Of a DNA stretch of 64,000 nt, positions 7,864-16,438 are shown piece by piece. Below the pieces are notes generated by a model, which saw only the letters and a list, made by a program, of their open reading frames with translations, searched no databases and was not told where the DNA came from. Both the position numbers and the translations under genes were made by a program. The DNA is from Rhodobacter sp. (GTDB taxonomy: Bacteria; Pseudomonadota; Alphaproteobacteria; Rhodobacterales; Rhodobacteraceae), in NCBI GenBank assembly GCA_030065095.1, contig JASJDP010000020.1:1-64000 (forward strand), read 5' to 3'. Position 1 is the stretch's first letter; the number at the start of each line of letters is the position of its first letter.

Positions 7864-9940
7864 CTTGCGATGCTCCGATTGGCTGAGACTCTCCAAGAAA
7901 TTCTTTGACCTCCGCCAGAATGGCTTGACGGTCTTGCGCTTCGTTTGTGTTTTCAAACTGAGCCGGATCTTCGCCTCCGGCCGAAACCTGTTCGGCAAGG
8001 CTGAACAGCAGCTTTGACTGCTCTTTGATGAACTCGGTCAATGTCGTTGTCGCGGCGTGGCGAACTGCCTGCGCGTGGTCCGTTTTCATCCCGGTTGCGA
8101 TTGGCTCGGTCTCGGCCTGGATCAGGCGGCTGAATTCATTGGCATAGGCTTCGTAGCCGCGCCGTTTGCGCCACCATCGCGACCACCAGTTCGATTGCAG
8201 ATCCAATGCGATCGTCTGGCCGAGCAAAATGGGAGGGGCAATCCGAGGCGCGGGCGGCGGTTCCAGCGCAAAGGCTGGATCGTCAACGAAATTCAACTGT
8301 CGATATAGGGCCGTTAGATCGCGAGACGCAGCTGCAAAGATATTTTTCGACAGAGACGTCGCGCGCTTGGCGAAGAGTTGATAGGAAGAGCGGAACAAAA
8401 GTCTGAGCCCGGTCGGATCGTATTTCCAGGACGTCGTTTCCCCATTGGCTTCGATATGATCGATGAGCGCCGCTGTTGCGCGCTGCAGGAAGCTCTGGTG
8501 CGAACGGTCGATGCGGGCACCGAATTCTTGAAGCAGCTTGTCAAACTCCTGATCGACGAGCCTTTCGCCATTGCTGGCCAGGCGCCGCAGCGTTTCTGCA
8601 AGTTTTTCGCGGTCGATTTCTGGCTGTGATCCTGCCTTGAGCTTTAGCGTGGTGATGTTGTTGGAAACCTTGATCCCGGCGCAAAGATTGCGCGCGTCGC
8701 GCGTGACCGCGTCAATCAATTCACGTCCCACGCCGCCGGCGATGCGTTCGGAGACCGCCTCGAACAAGGTCGGCAAGCCAGAGAGCTGCCATACGATGTT
8801 TTGCCGTCCGGATTTCGCGTCGATGCCTTTTGCGATTGACGCCCAGTTCTTTAGTGCTTCGGTGCTGTCCTTGGACAGGCCGTGACGGAAGTCCTGAAGC
8901 GCGTGGTTGGCCCAATACGCGCTGCCAAAGATGATCTTGGCATCCTCGGGCCCCTTGTGTTCACGCAGGGTGGCTCGAATACTGGTTTCGATTTCGGAAA
9001 CCTGCCGCGCCGGGTCCGACAATTCGTCTATGCGGTTCACGAAGATGATGATTTCCCGGGATTTAACGTTCGCAATCAACCGGATAAGCGCCATGTCAAC
9101 CGACGATAGCGCTTGATGCGCGGACAGCACCACGACGCAAATTCGGCTATCGCGAATTGCGCGGATCGTTATCTGCTCGCGAACCATGAAGGTGTCGTTC
9201 ACGCCCGGCGTATCGCGGATGCAAAGCGGCAGGGGCAGTTCCGGCCGGTGTAGAAAAAGATCGGCGGTCTTTGTGATATCGGCAAAGCGCCCTTGGTGTT
9301 TCGATGTTTGGCTATCGTCCTCGAAATCGTCGCCAAGACAGACATACCGCTCGACCAGGTTGGCATCGAGGTTTTCGTAGTCGTGTCGTTGGCCGAGCAA
9401 GAGTTCGAACTTGCGGCCCAGCCTTTGGCGGGATTTTTCCTGCATCTCCGCGATTTGTCGGCGCACCTTTTCGATTTCATTGTCGGCGCCCGCGCGGCCT
9501 GCAAGCTCACCGACCCGGCCTCCGCCAAGGACGAGACGTTCCCATTCCTGGCTGTCGAAGAATTGAAACTGTGCTTTCTGCGATCCGGCATATTTGGTTG
9601 GGCTGAGGTGAAGCGAAGTCACCACAGAGGTCCACGGGTTCACATCGGCAGGCAACAGATCCGGCCAACCCACCATCGCGTTGACCAGTGTGGTCTTCCC
9701 GGCTTTGACCTGGCCGATCATTGTGACGCTCGGTTCGGTGTTCTCAAGTTTGGCCTTCAGCCGCGCCGCCGTCTCGGAAGCCGCACCATCGCCGATCGTG
9801 CCCAGCTTGTTCAATGCCGTCGCGAGCCCGGCCATCTCGGCAACCATCGGGGCAAAAGGTTCTGCAATCGCCGTTGCCAAGGGCCCGTAAGTCTCGACCG
9901 GCGAGGACGGTTGGGTAGGGAATTTCGTTTCCGCGTTCAT
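7853..9940 (-). CDS. Dynamin-family GTPase, long form
   Basis: A 695-residue dynamin-like GTPase. G1 is GQVKAGKT (residues 76-83), the G2 Thr lies in NPWTSVVTS, G3 is DTPG (CIRDTPGVNDTF) and G4 is NRID (FVNRIDEL). The 75 residues before the G domain are helical. After the G domain about 300 residues are strongly helical, with a hydrophobic and aromatic stretch near residues 585-610 (WWSRWWRKRRGYEAY) that could be a membrane-contact paddle. Known bacterial dynamin-like proteins often occur as adjacent pairs that remodel or protect membranes, and the next gene is a second GTPase. The start has AGGG 6 bases upstream. It lies 168 bases after the degenerate GTPase, the largest gap inside the operon, so an internal promoter is possible. 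Confidence 0.9.
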   Translation of the reverse strand: MNAETKFPTQPSSPVETYGPLATAIAEPFAPMVAEMAGLATALNKLGTIGDGAASETAARLKAKLENTEPSVTMIGQVKAGKTTLVNAMVGWPDLLPADVNPWTSVVTSLHLSPTKYAGSQKAQFQFFDSQEWERLVLGGGRVGELAGRAGADNEIEKVRRQIAEMQEKSRQRLGRKFELLLGQRHDYENLDANLVERYVCLGDDFEDDSQTSKHQGRFADITKTADLFLHRPELPLPLCIRDTPGVNDTFMVREQITIRAIRDSRICVVVLSAHQALSSVDMALIRLIANVKSREIIIFVNRIDELSDPARQVSEIETSIRATLREHKGPEDAKIIFGSAYWANHALQDFRHGLSKDSTEALKNWASIAKGIDAKSGRQNIVWQLSGLPTLFEAVSERIAGGVGRELIDAVTRDARNLCAGIKVSNNITTLKLKAGSQPEIDREKLAETLRRLASNGERLVDQEFDKLLQEFGARIDRSHQSFLQRATAALIDHIEANGETTSWKYDPTGLRLLFRSSYQLFAKRATSLSKNIFAAASRDLTALYRQLNFVDDPAFALEPPPAPRIAPPILLGQTIALDLQSNWWSRWWRKRRGYEAYANEFSRLIQAETEPIATGMKTDHAQAVRHAATTTLTEFIKEQSKLLFSLAEQVSAGGEDPAQFENTNEAQDRQAILAEVKEFLGESQPIGASQDER

Positions 9941-10108
9941 TTCTTGCCCTGTGTGGTCCGATGGTTTGGTGCGTCACCATTCTCACAACTGTTGCGCAGC
10001 ATGTTGATGTCAGGCGCTCGGAGAGCATGATCGGCTCTGATTTCGGCGGTATTGGGGCCGGATTGTGCCGTCGTTGCAAAAATTGCAAAAATCAGAGCAA
10101 TTTAACTG

Positions 10109-11314
10109 CTAAGCCGCGAGTTCGACTTCAATTGTGCGTTTCATTTGCAGCAGGGCGGTCACCGCATTTTCCGGGCTGTCCGCATTGCTTTCGAGCTCGA
10201 GAAGGACAAGGTACTCTGCTGTCCGACACGCAGCATCGTAAAGCGGGTTGTTGTCTGAGATCAGATGGCACATTTTTTGTGCCGTCTCAGAACAGCGCTC
10301 GGTGATGGTCGAGGCCGTACCATCGTCACCAAAATCGAGCAGACCCAGCATGTCTTTCGCTTCGGTCTTTATCAATTCCAAGGCAGCGCGGTCTTGTTCT
10401 TGAACCCCTTCCTGGCCATCGGACGCCATGCTTTCGCTGAAACTTTCCAACGAAAGCAAGTTCAAATCCGTTGCGCGGTGACTGCTATTTTCCTCTGCGG
10501 AACTCGCGGCCTCCTCATCGGAGCCAGCATCCCCCCCGGTCGGTGTGTTGTTCAGAAACAAAAGCGCCTGATCCAAGTCTTCCTGCACGCCGATTTCGAC
10601 ACACCGTTTCAACTCGTTGCGCAGCGCATCCATGCCATCAGGATCGATCGGGCTTTTGGCATCACCGGTCGCCAACGGATGGACGCCTTGGAATAGGTGA
10701 CTGCCGCTTGGCGGCGTCTGAGACGCCTCTTTCGCATGGTTCAGTACGCCGGATCCATTGATTGGAACCAGAAAACAATGATCGTGCAAGTTTTCCGGCA
10801 TGCGCGACCATAGCGCCTGTTGTCTCGCCGAGAATTCGTGCGTGACCCAGATTGCGATGTCGGTTCGGTTCGCGGCCCAACTTGCCGCGGCCAATTGCTG
10901 CTCCGCCGAGCCATCGGTTATGACAGCAAGCAAGGTGACGTTTTGAAAGTACGCGTCATCGGTGACGACCTCAACGAATGACGGTCTGTAATCTGGGAGT
11001 GCCTCGAAATCGTGCCCCTGCAGTTCCTTGCTCATCCCGTTTCTCAGTGTCACGCGTAGTTTGCGCGCTTCACCGTAGCGCACCTCAAATGTCGGCAACC
11101 TCTGGTTTTGTGGGACCACAGAGCGGCCAGCCAGTGCGTTGACAACCTGCCGCTTTCCTGTCGTAGCCGGCCCTAGCAATGTGATCCTGATAGGTCCGGA
11201 AAGCCGTTCAACGAGACGGTTTCCGGCCTTCTGCATTTCGCTTGGAAGACCTTCCCGCCTCAGGGCGTCCGATAGTAGACGTGCGGCCTCTTCGATTGAA
11301 ATCTCGCCGGTCAC
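10109..11314 (-). CDS. Degenerate P-loop GTPase-like protein
   Basis: A 401-residue protein with a GTPase-like N-terminal half. The expected Walker A loop reads GPATTGKR (residues 48-55): the Lys is kept but the Ser/Thr that binds magnesium is Arg. The G3 region reads AVITDGSAEQQ, with no DxxG motif that aligns properly, and no N/TKxD is seen. Nucleotide hydrolysis is therefore unlikely. The C-terminal half is helical and acidic, with a Ser/Glu-rich linker (DEEAASSAEENSS). It starts at a GTG whose bases overlap the PP2C stop (GTGA) and shares its transcript. A pseudo-GTPase scaffold or a phosphorylated FHA ligand are possible roles, but both are inference. Confidence 0.75.
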   Translation of the reverse strand: MTGEISIEEAARLLSDALRREGLPSEMQKAGNRLVERLSGPIRITLLGPATTGKRQVVNALAGRSVVPQNQRLPTFEVRYGEARKLRVTLRNGMSKELQGHDFEALPDYRPSFVEVVTDDAYFQNVTLLAVITDGSAEQQLAAASWAANRTDIAIWVTHEFSARQQALWSRMPENLHDHCFLVPINGSGVLNHAKEASQTPPSGSHLFQGVHPLATGDAKSPIDPDGMDALRNELKRCVEIGVQEDLDQALLFLNNTPTGGDAGSDEEAASSAEENSSHRATDLNLLSLESFSESMASDGQEGVQEQDRAALELIKTEAKDMLGLLDFGDDGTASTITERCSETAQKMCHLISDNNPLYDAACRTAEYLVLLELESNADSPENAVTALLQMKRTIEVELAA

Positions 11315-12261
11315 CAGAACAGCCCGCCTGTTAGTCGGCGAAGCCGGTGCATGATGGGAGGTTGCGGCGTATACGATCCTCGTACACGCGTATCGGTTTT
11401 GGCGCCGCCGTTCGCAACATTGGCTAAAAGCGCCTGGGACGCGTGACCGTCGAGCGCTTCAATATCGTTCTGTTGTGGATTGACGACCTTCGCAACCGCG
11501 CACGCGAGATTGTCCTGCTCTGGATCATCGCGTTCGATGACCGCATTCAGCAGAGCCTTCGCAATCTGGTTGCTTGTTGCTTCGGACCGTTCGGCCAGAA
11601 CACGCGCGATAGAGTCGTCCGGCAACGCCTGCAATCCGTCGCTTGAGACGATGATGACGTCGTCGGGCAACAGCCGCAGCGGCGTATGCGGGCAGTCGAT
11701 TCTCGGGATCGGCTCGCCCGTCATAGCGGATGTCAGGCAATTCCGCTGCGGGTGCTTCGCTGCAACCTCCTGCTGCAATTCCCCTTTCTTAACCATCAGG
11801 TCGATCTGAGGCGCGAGGGAATGGTCCGCATTGAGTCGCCGCAGCTTTCCGTGGCGGAATAGGAGCAACAGGGAATCTCCGATGGAAATCCAGTGCAGGG
11901 CATCGGAGATCTGGACAATGGCGACGAGCGTCGTGCCCATGCCGGCCATGGCGGGATGAGCCTCGCTATGACCACGCAGGCATTCATTTGCACTTTCAAC
12001 CGCCCGCCGCAGCACATTCGGCATGTTGGATCCGTCCCCAACCAGATCCGAACTCAGCAACTTCAGCTCGCTGTAAACCTCTGTGACGGCGATCTTGCTG
12101 GCGATCTCCCCGGCGGTATGGCCACCCATGCCATCTGCAAGCACAACGAGCCCGCACCCCCCTCCGATCGGAAAGTCAGATGCAATCGCATCTTCCTGCG
12201 TGTCGCGGTTGCCCAGGTGCAATGCGCACGCGGCGTCGATTTCGAGTTGGGGGTCAGGCAC
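11311..12261 (-). CDS. PP2C-family Ser/Thr protein phosphatase
   Basis: A 316-residue PPM/PP2C phosphatase. Diagnostic motifs are GNRDTQEDA (residues 17-25), the metal-binding LADGMGGH (41-48), WISIGDSLLLLFR, LNADHSLAPQ, and VSSDGLQALPDDSI with the late Asp ligand. PP2C enzymes remove phosphate from Ser and Thr using two Mn/Mg ions. There is no membrane segment. The last ~60 residues lie beyond the fold and look basic and flexible. The GTG start overlaps the FHA stop region by 8 bases and the stop overlaps the degenerate GTPase by 4, so it is translationally coupled both ways. It is expected to reverse the kinase encoded two genes upstream. Confidence 0.93.
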   Translation of the reverse strand: MPDPQLEIDAACALHLGNRDTQEDAIASDFPIGGGCGLVVLADGMGGHTAGEIASKIAVTEVYSELKLLSSDLVGDGSNMPNVLRRAVESANECLRGHSEAHPAMAGMGTTLVAIVQISDALHWISIGDSLLLLFRHGKLRRLNADHSLAPQIDLMVKKGELQQEVAAKHPQRNCLTSAMTGEPIPRIDCPHTPLRLLPDDVIIVSSDGLQALPDDSIARVLAERSEATSNQIAKALLNAVIERDDPEQDNLACAVAKVVNPQQNDIEALDGHASQALLANVANGGAKTDTRVRGSYTPQPPIMHRLRRLTGGLFW

Positions 12262-13180
12262 AATCCGACTCGTCTTGATTGACTAGGTCCCAAGAGAACT
12301 CGGCATCGCAAAACGTAGTGAGCCGAAGTGTCGTTTCTCCGATCCGAATGAGATCGCCGTTGGCAAGCTTTTCGGTCGTCAACACGGGTTTCCCGTTCAG
12401 GCGAACCAGATTGGCCTTGCCGCTGTGACCGAGAAAGAATGCATTCTGCTCTCCGTCATAGGCAACGGCGGCGTGATTGTCCCTCGAAATGGCTTGGTCG
12501 CCGAAATTCAGGCTGATCGCCTGATCCGATCCGCGCCCGATCTTGGCGACTGCGTCGAATAACGTGAATTGGGCGCCGCGGCCTCGACCCTCGATCACGA
12601 CCAACCAGCCGACCGGAAATTCCGGCTGTGCTTGCGGCGCGCCAGTTGGCGGCTTTGAGAACACATCCCGTTGGATGTCGGTACCGCGACTGAACCCAAG
12701 AAGGCGTGTCTTTGTCCGTCCCCCTGGTGTCTGCTCATGATCCGGCCCATTGCGTCCTTCGAGTTTTTCCAGAGCCGAGCGCGCAAGATCCTTGATATCA
12801 TCGTCGCCTGCCGCCGGTTCCTCCGGTACTTCGGGGGCGGTTTCGCCTGTGACTTCGTCCTCAAACAGCTCCCAAATCGGGATTTCTTGATTACTGTCTT
12901 CCGCTGTGGGTCCTTCTTCGTTTGGCGCAGGCTCTTCGCCGGTTGCTGCCGGCTCTTGCTCGATTACAGCAGTTTCTTCGCCGAACTTTGCACCGGTATC
13001 AGAATTGGCAGCGGCGACAGGCCTATCCAGGACCGCGGCAAAATCCTCATTGTTTGTCTCTTCGTCCCAATCGTCGATGTCCGAGCCGGATTCGTACTGA
13101 TCGGCATCGAGAAGCCCCAGATCGTCAGGATAGTCCGCGGTATGGTCGTCACGCGTCAGGATTGCTCGCAAAAACTTCAT
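12254..13180 (-). CDS. FHA-domain phosphothreonine-binding protein
   Basis: A 308-residue cytoplasmic protein. Residues 1-150 are very acidic and low in complexity (EEPAATGEEPAPNEEGPT), and residues ~195-295 form a forkhead-associated domain: GWLVVIEGRGRGAQFTLF, IGRGSDQ, AISRDNHAAV and VRLNGKPVLTT, with NGDLIRIGETTLRL at the end. The Arg of IGRG and the Ser of SRDNH are the usual phosphothreonine contacts. FHA domains dock onto phosphothreonine made by partner kinases. The gene overlaps the kinase stop by 4 bases (ATGA) and is followed by the phosphatase. A paralogous FHA domain is encoded divergently at 15070-15531. Confidence 0.92.
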   Translation of the reverse strand: MKFLRAILTRDDHTADYPDDLGLLDADQYESGSDIDDWDEETNNEDFAAVLDRPVAAANSDTGAKFGEETAVIEQEPAATGEEPAPNEEGPTAEDSNQEIPIWELFEDEVTGETAPEVPEEPAAGDDDIKDLARSALEKLEGRNGPDHEQTPGGRTKTRLLGFSRGTDIQRDVFSKPPTGAPQAQPEFPVGWLVVIEGRGRGAQFTLFDAVAKIGRGSDQAISLNFGDQAISRDNHAAVAYDGEQNAFFLGHSGKANLVRLNGKPVLTTEKLANGDLIRIGETTLRLTTFCDAEFSWDLVNQDESDCA

Positions 13181-14514
13181 GACGAACTTCTCCAGCTTTC
13201 ATCCGATTTTCTACGTGCAAGACCGAACCTCGATGCAATGAACGCCAAGATGGCGCCGGGTCCCAAGGATCGTTGCCGCTTTGGAGTAATACTCTCGCGG
13301 AGGCCGTCCACGTTCTGAGCGCTGGTCGAACGCGGTTTCCGGATTTCGTTCCGGGGCGCGGCGATACGCGGTGATGCTTCGGACTCAACCTGGACGTTTG
13401 TCCGCTTTCGTTCATTGCGCGGCAGTGCAATCGCCGGTTTCGGTTCAGGTTTCGGGGCCGGCACCTTCTTGCCTTGCGGCTTGGTATCCTCTGCAATTGC
13501 CGAATTGGTCTCTTCGGTCAGCAGTTTTATGGCGAGATCGATTTCCTGGTCTTTCTCGGCGCGTGCCTTCATTGCCTTTTGCCGGCGCACCGTGTCGATC
13601 ACTTCAATCCACTCCAGAGCCGACTGAAGCCGGTGTTTCGGGAATATTTGAAGCGCCTTGTCGAACGCCTCCAGAAAGAAATGATCGAAGCCGGAGCTGA
13701 GAGGCGGGATCGGTTTGTACGGATCGGGATCTTCCGCAGCAAGTGCTGCAAGCCGAACCTGGCTATTGGGTGGCTGTGTCCCGGTAATGAGGTGATAGAA
13801 GCTTGCCGCAAGCGAGTAGAGATCGCTCGATGCATCCTGGCTGCCATCGGCGAGATAAAACTCCTGAGGCGAATACCCGTCTTTGACCACGTGCAGGGCC
13901 GACAGCGCCCGGGTTGCGTTTGTCGCCACCTCGCGCGCGGCGCCGAAATCGATCAGAACCGGGTTTCCGGTTTTGTCGATCAGGATGTTGTCCGGAGAAA
14001 TATCCCGGTGAAGCACGTTGTTCTCGTGAATGTAGGCGACCGCGTCTAGCAACCTGATCAACATGGTCTTGATGTCGTTCGGGGTTAGCGACTCGCGCTC
14101 ATGTTCAATGACATGCATGAGGTCCCGGCCCTCAATGAAATCGAGCGCCATATAGGCGGTGCCCTTGTCTTCGAACACCTGATGGACCCCGACGATGCTG
14201 GGATGGCTCAGCTTCGAAAGCCGTCGCGCCTCGTATCCGAAATGCCGGACAAGCGCCGCAAAATCGGCGGCCATCGTCTTGGTCCGCACCTGTACAGTCT
14301 GACCCATACGGCAGCAGATGGCGTTCGGAAAGCACTCCTTGATCACAACAGTCCGGTCCAGACTGTCGGTGGCAAGATAGGTGATACCGAACCCTCCGGA
14401 ACTCAGAAATCGATCGATCCGGTACTGGCCCGTCAACAAAACGTCGCCGGGTTTCAGAACGTCGTCTCGCACGTCTTGGGGGGTGATCAATTCCGTGCTC
14501 TGCCTGTTTGTCAT
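13177..14514 (-). CDS. Soluble Hanks-type Ser/Thr protein kinase
   Basis: A 445-residue kinase. It has the Gly loop LSSGGFGITY (residues 38-46 region), catalytic Lys in VVIKE (K59), a bacterial-type insert with CFPNAICCRMGQTVQVRTKT, the HRD loop VLHRDISPDNIL (H169-D171), and the DFG motif LIDFGAA (189-193). An activation segment with NATRALSALHVVKDGYSPQEFY follows. After residue ~330 comes a basic Pro/Lys/Arg tail with no transmembrane helix, so unlike PknB it appears cytoplasmic. I place the start at 14514, which has GGAGG upstream, rather than 14538. It is the first gene of the unit and overlaps the FHA gene. It is the likely source of the phosphothreonines read by the FHA proteins. Confidence 0.93.
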   Translation of the reverse strand: MTNRQSTELITPQDVRDDVLKPGDVLLTGQYRIDRFLSSGGFGITYLATDSLDRTVVIKECFPNAICCRMGQTVQVRTKTMAADFAALVRHFGYEARRLSKLSHPSIVGVHQVFEDKGTAYMALDFIEGRDLMHVIEHERESLTPNDIKTMLIRLLDAVAYIHENNVLHRDISPDNILIDKTGNPVLIDFGAAREVATNATRALSALHVVKDGYSPQEFYLADGSQDASSDLYSLAASFYHLITGTQPPNSQVRLAALAAEDPDPYKPIPPLSSGFDHFFLEAFDKALQIFPKHRLQSALEWIEVIDTVRRQKAMKARAEKDQEIDLAIKLLTEETNSAIAEDTKPQGKKVPAPKPEPKPAIALPRNERKRTNVQVESEASPRIAAPRNEIRKPRSTSAQNVDGLRESITPKRQRSLGPGAILAFIASRFGLARRKSDESWRSSS

Positions 14515-15069
14515 TTCAGCCTCCGCATGACGATCCAACCTGCTCTTCGCGAGCCGGAACGATCACGACGCCTGACAGGAGCCCGATCATTGTGGCGATA
14601 GGATGGAAGATTTGTCTCAGAACTGTGCTTTTTGGTCGGTCGGGGCAACAAAATCCCGGCGGGTTTGTTATTGGCCAACGAAACGCCGGCACGAGCGGGC
14701 GTCGGTGCAAGCGTGAATACCGATTGATGCCCAACTGTCGATGCCGGTCGACCGATGGAGCAAAGAGCACTCCGACATTCCTTGCGATCAGACCAACCGC
14801 AAAAGCGGCAATCGTTGGATGCTCAGAGAAACTCGACAATCGTGACGATTAGATGTTTTTGTTTTTGATTTTAGGCACTAACCGCCGCAATGACATACGT
14901 TGTCACACAATTCGCCATTCTTACGCCTTTTGGTCCTCCTACATTCAATCGCAAGTCCAGTGACAGATCCTGCGTCAGACCAGCGGTCGCGATTGGCGAG
15001 GCGAGGTTCTTACTTCTGGGCAAACGAATTCCAGTCGATGATGTGGCATCGCTGAAAAGGACCAAACAG
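14515..15069. other. Divergent intergenic region between kinase and second FHA gene
   Basis: This 555-base stretch separates the two divergent genes and must hold both promoters. A small AT-rich patch lies at about 14850-14880, and TGACATACGTTGTCA at 14891-14905 has 5-base inverted arms that could be an operator. I could not identify convincing -35/-10 pairs. A 107-codon minus-strand frame (14516-14839) with a TTG start and no ribosome site is not convincing as a gene. Confidence 0.4.
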
Positions 15070-15531
15070 ATGGAAAAGAACGACCATCCGGGATCACAGC
15101 GTGAAAAGACGCGGTTTCTGAGGTTTCAATTCTCCACGGAGAAAGACGATTCTGAGCTGGCTAGCTTTGGTGTGCAGGACACAGAATGTCAGGACATACA
15201 ATCGCCCTATGGCAGCTTATGGATCGTTGGCGGTCCCGGGAGTGGAGAATCCATTGCGATAAGGAGTGACTTCGCTCGGATCGGGCGCGGCGACGGTCAA
15301 GAAATCCAGCTTGCCTTTGGCGACAGTTCCATTTCGCGCGACAGCCATGCGGTCATCGCGTTCTATGGAGAAAAATACGGGTGCGTAATCCGAGACGGGC
15401 GCAAGGTGAACCCGGTCCTTCTGAACTCTCGGCCACTTGCCGGTGAGTCCCCTTTGAACAATGGCGACCTCATCCAGATTGGAAAGACAATGCTCCGTTT
15501 CGTCAAACCCGGCCGTTTGGAGAGGACTTAA
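15070..15531 (+). CDS. Small FHA-domain protein, divergent from the kinase operon
   Basis: A 153-residue protein that is almost entirely an FHA domain after a ~45-residue charged N-terminus. Visible motifs are GSLWIVGGPGSGESIAI, ARIGRGDGQ, SSISRDSHAVIAFYGE, VLLNSRPLAGESPLNNGDL and IQIGKTMLRF. These match the FHA domain of the operon protein at 12254-13180 nearly step by step (IGRG, ISRDsHA, NGDLIrIGeTtLR), so the two are paralogues. The start is set at the ATG at 15070, which has AGGA 8 bases upstream; an in-frame ATG at 14890 would add 60 residues that look non-coding. It is transcribed away from the kinase and probably belongs to the same signalling system. Confidence 0.85.
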   Translation: MEKNDHPGSQREKTRFLRFQFSTEKDDSELASFGVQDTECQDIQSPYGSLWIVGGPGSGESIAIRSDFARIGRGDGQEIQLAFGDSSISRDSHAVIAFYGEKYGCVIRDGRKVNPVLLNSRPLAGESPLNNGDLIQIGKTMLRFVKPGRLERT

Positions 15532-15699
15532 GGTGCGGATGTCCTTCCTCCTCTCTCGGCCATCGCGGTGGCCCAGTTACAAGGGGGAACGACATCTTTT
15601 GGAAGGTTTAGTCAGAACTCATGCGGCAAGGGGGTTTTGAACCTCAACAGACCCTGGTCTGAATGCCTGCTTTTTCAGTTCGAAAGCAGCTTGCGAGTG

Positions 15700-16086
15700 T
15701 CAAGTTTTTGGCCCGTGGCAAACCGCTTCAATGTTGTGCCCATCTGGATCAAGAACGAAGGCAGCATAATAATCTGGGTGGTAGTGTGGGCGAAAACCCG
15801 GTGCGCCATTGTCTGTTCCGCCTGCTAGGATTGCTGCGGCATGAAACGCATCTACCTCAGCTTTGTTTCTTGCCTGCAAGGCGATGTGCACCAAGCCACT
15901 CGTAGCGTTTTCTTCCGCCAGCCAAAACCACGGGCGATCATCACCGTAACCCGTCACTTTAACCCCGTCAGAGTGTTCTTCCGGGACATCAAACATGCGC
16001 CGGACACCAAGAGGGGCAAAGGCCTGATCGTAAAAGGCCGTTGACCGGGCAAAATCGGTGACTCCAAAGGTGATATGATCAATCAT
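15700..16086 (-). CDS. VOC (glyoxalase/bleomycin-resistance) family protein
   Basis: A 128-residue VOC-superfamily protein. It starts MIDHITFGVTDFARSTAFYD, the standard first beta-alpha-beta unit, and has HIALQARNKAEVDAFHAAA in the second half and ends YYAAFVLDPDGHNIEAVCHG, the typical closing strand with the Glu metal ligand. His4, His in the second module and the Glu in NIEAV would be the metal ligands. Members are small dioxygenases, lyases or resistance proteins; the substrate cannot be told. I choose the ATG at 16086, which has GGGAGG upstream, over a longer frame to 16134. It stands alone. Confidence 0.9.
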   Translation of the reverse strand: MIDHITFGVTDFARSTAFYDQAFAPLGVRRMFDVPEEHSDGVKVTGYGDDRPWFWLAEENATSGLVHIALQARNKAEVDAFHAAAILAGGTDNGAPGFRPHYHPDYYAAFVLDPDGHNIEAVCHGPKT

Positions 16087-16438
16087 CGCGTTCCTCCCAG
16101 ATGCGAGACTGCTTGCTGGAAACTCGCAATGCAATGGATGGTGGCGGGAGAGCCGCCTGACGGCCCGGCAGGAGAGCCTACCATTTGAAGCGGCGGCGTC
16201 CTGGACCGCGCCAAATGAAGATGTATCGACCAGTGCATGGGTAGCTCGATTGCCGGCATGTGGTTCTTCACTTGCCGGGCGACGAGCCGCTTGGCCGCTT
16301 TATCCTGAACGACCATTCGGGCGGGGCGACGCCTACCCGTATCCAACTACCAGGCCCCTCTTCGAGTACAACGGCCTCTTGTTTCGCTCGAAGAGCGCTC
16401 AGGACAGGTGCCTATGTCACAGCGGACAGCAACCTCGA
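16087..16438. other. Intergenic region with no recognised gene
   Basis: About 350 bases between the VOC gene start and the stop of the large exported protein. Short frames exist on both strands, but none has a ribosome site or a recognisable product. It should contain the VOC promoter. I see nothing else in it. Confidence 0.5.

Noticed and set aside
7864-7998. 45-residue N-terminal extension of the short GTPase
   Set aside because: It lies inside the upstream gene, is basic and unlike the family; the ATG at 7863 has a proper ribosome site.
14516-14839. 107-codon minus-strand frame ahead of the kinase
   Set aside because: TTG start with no ribosome site, and no recognisable product; a small real gene cannot be fully ruled out.
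5624-15531. Type VI secretion regulatory locus
   Set aside because: Kinase, FHA and PP2C fit the theme, but no TssB/C, Hcp, VgrG, ClpV or TssJ-M gene is present in the window.
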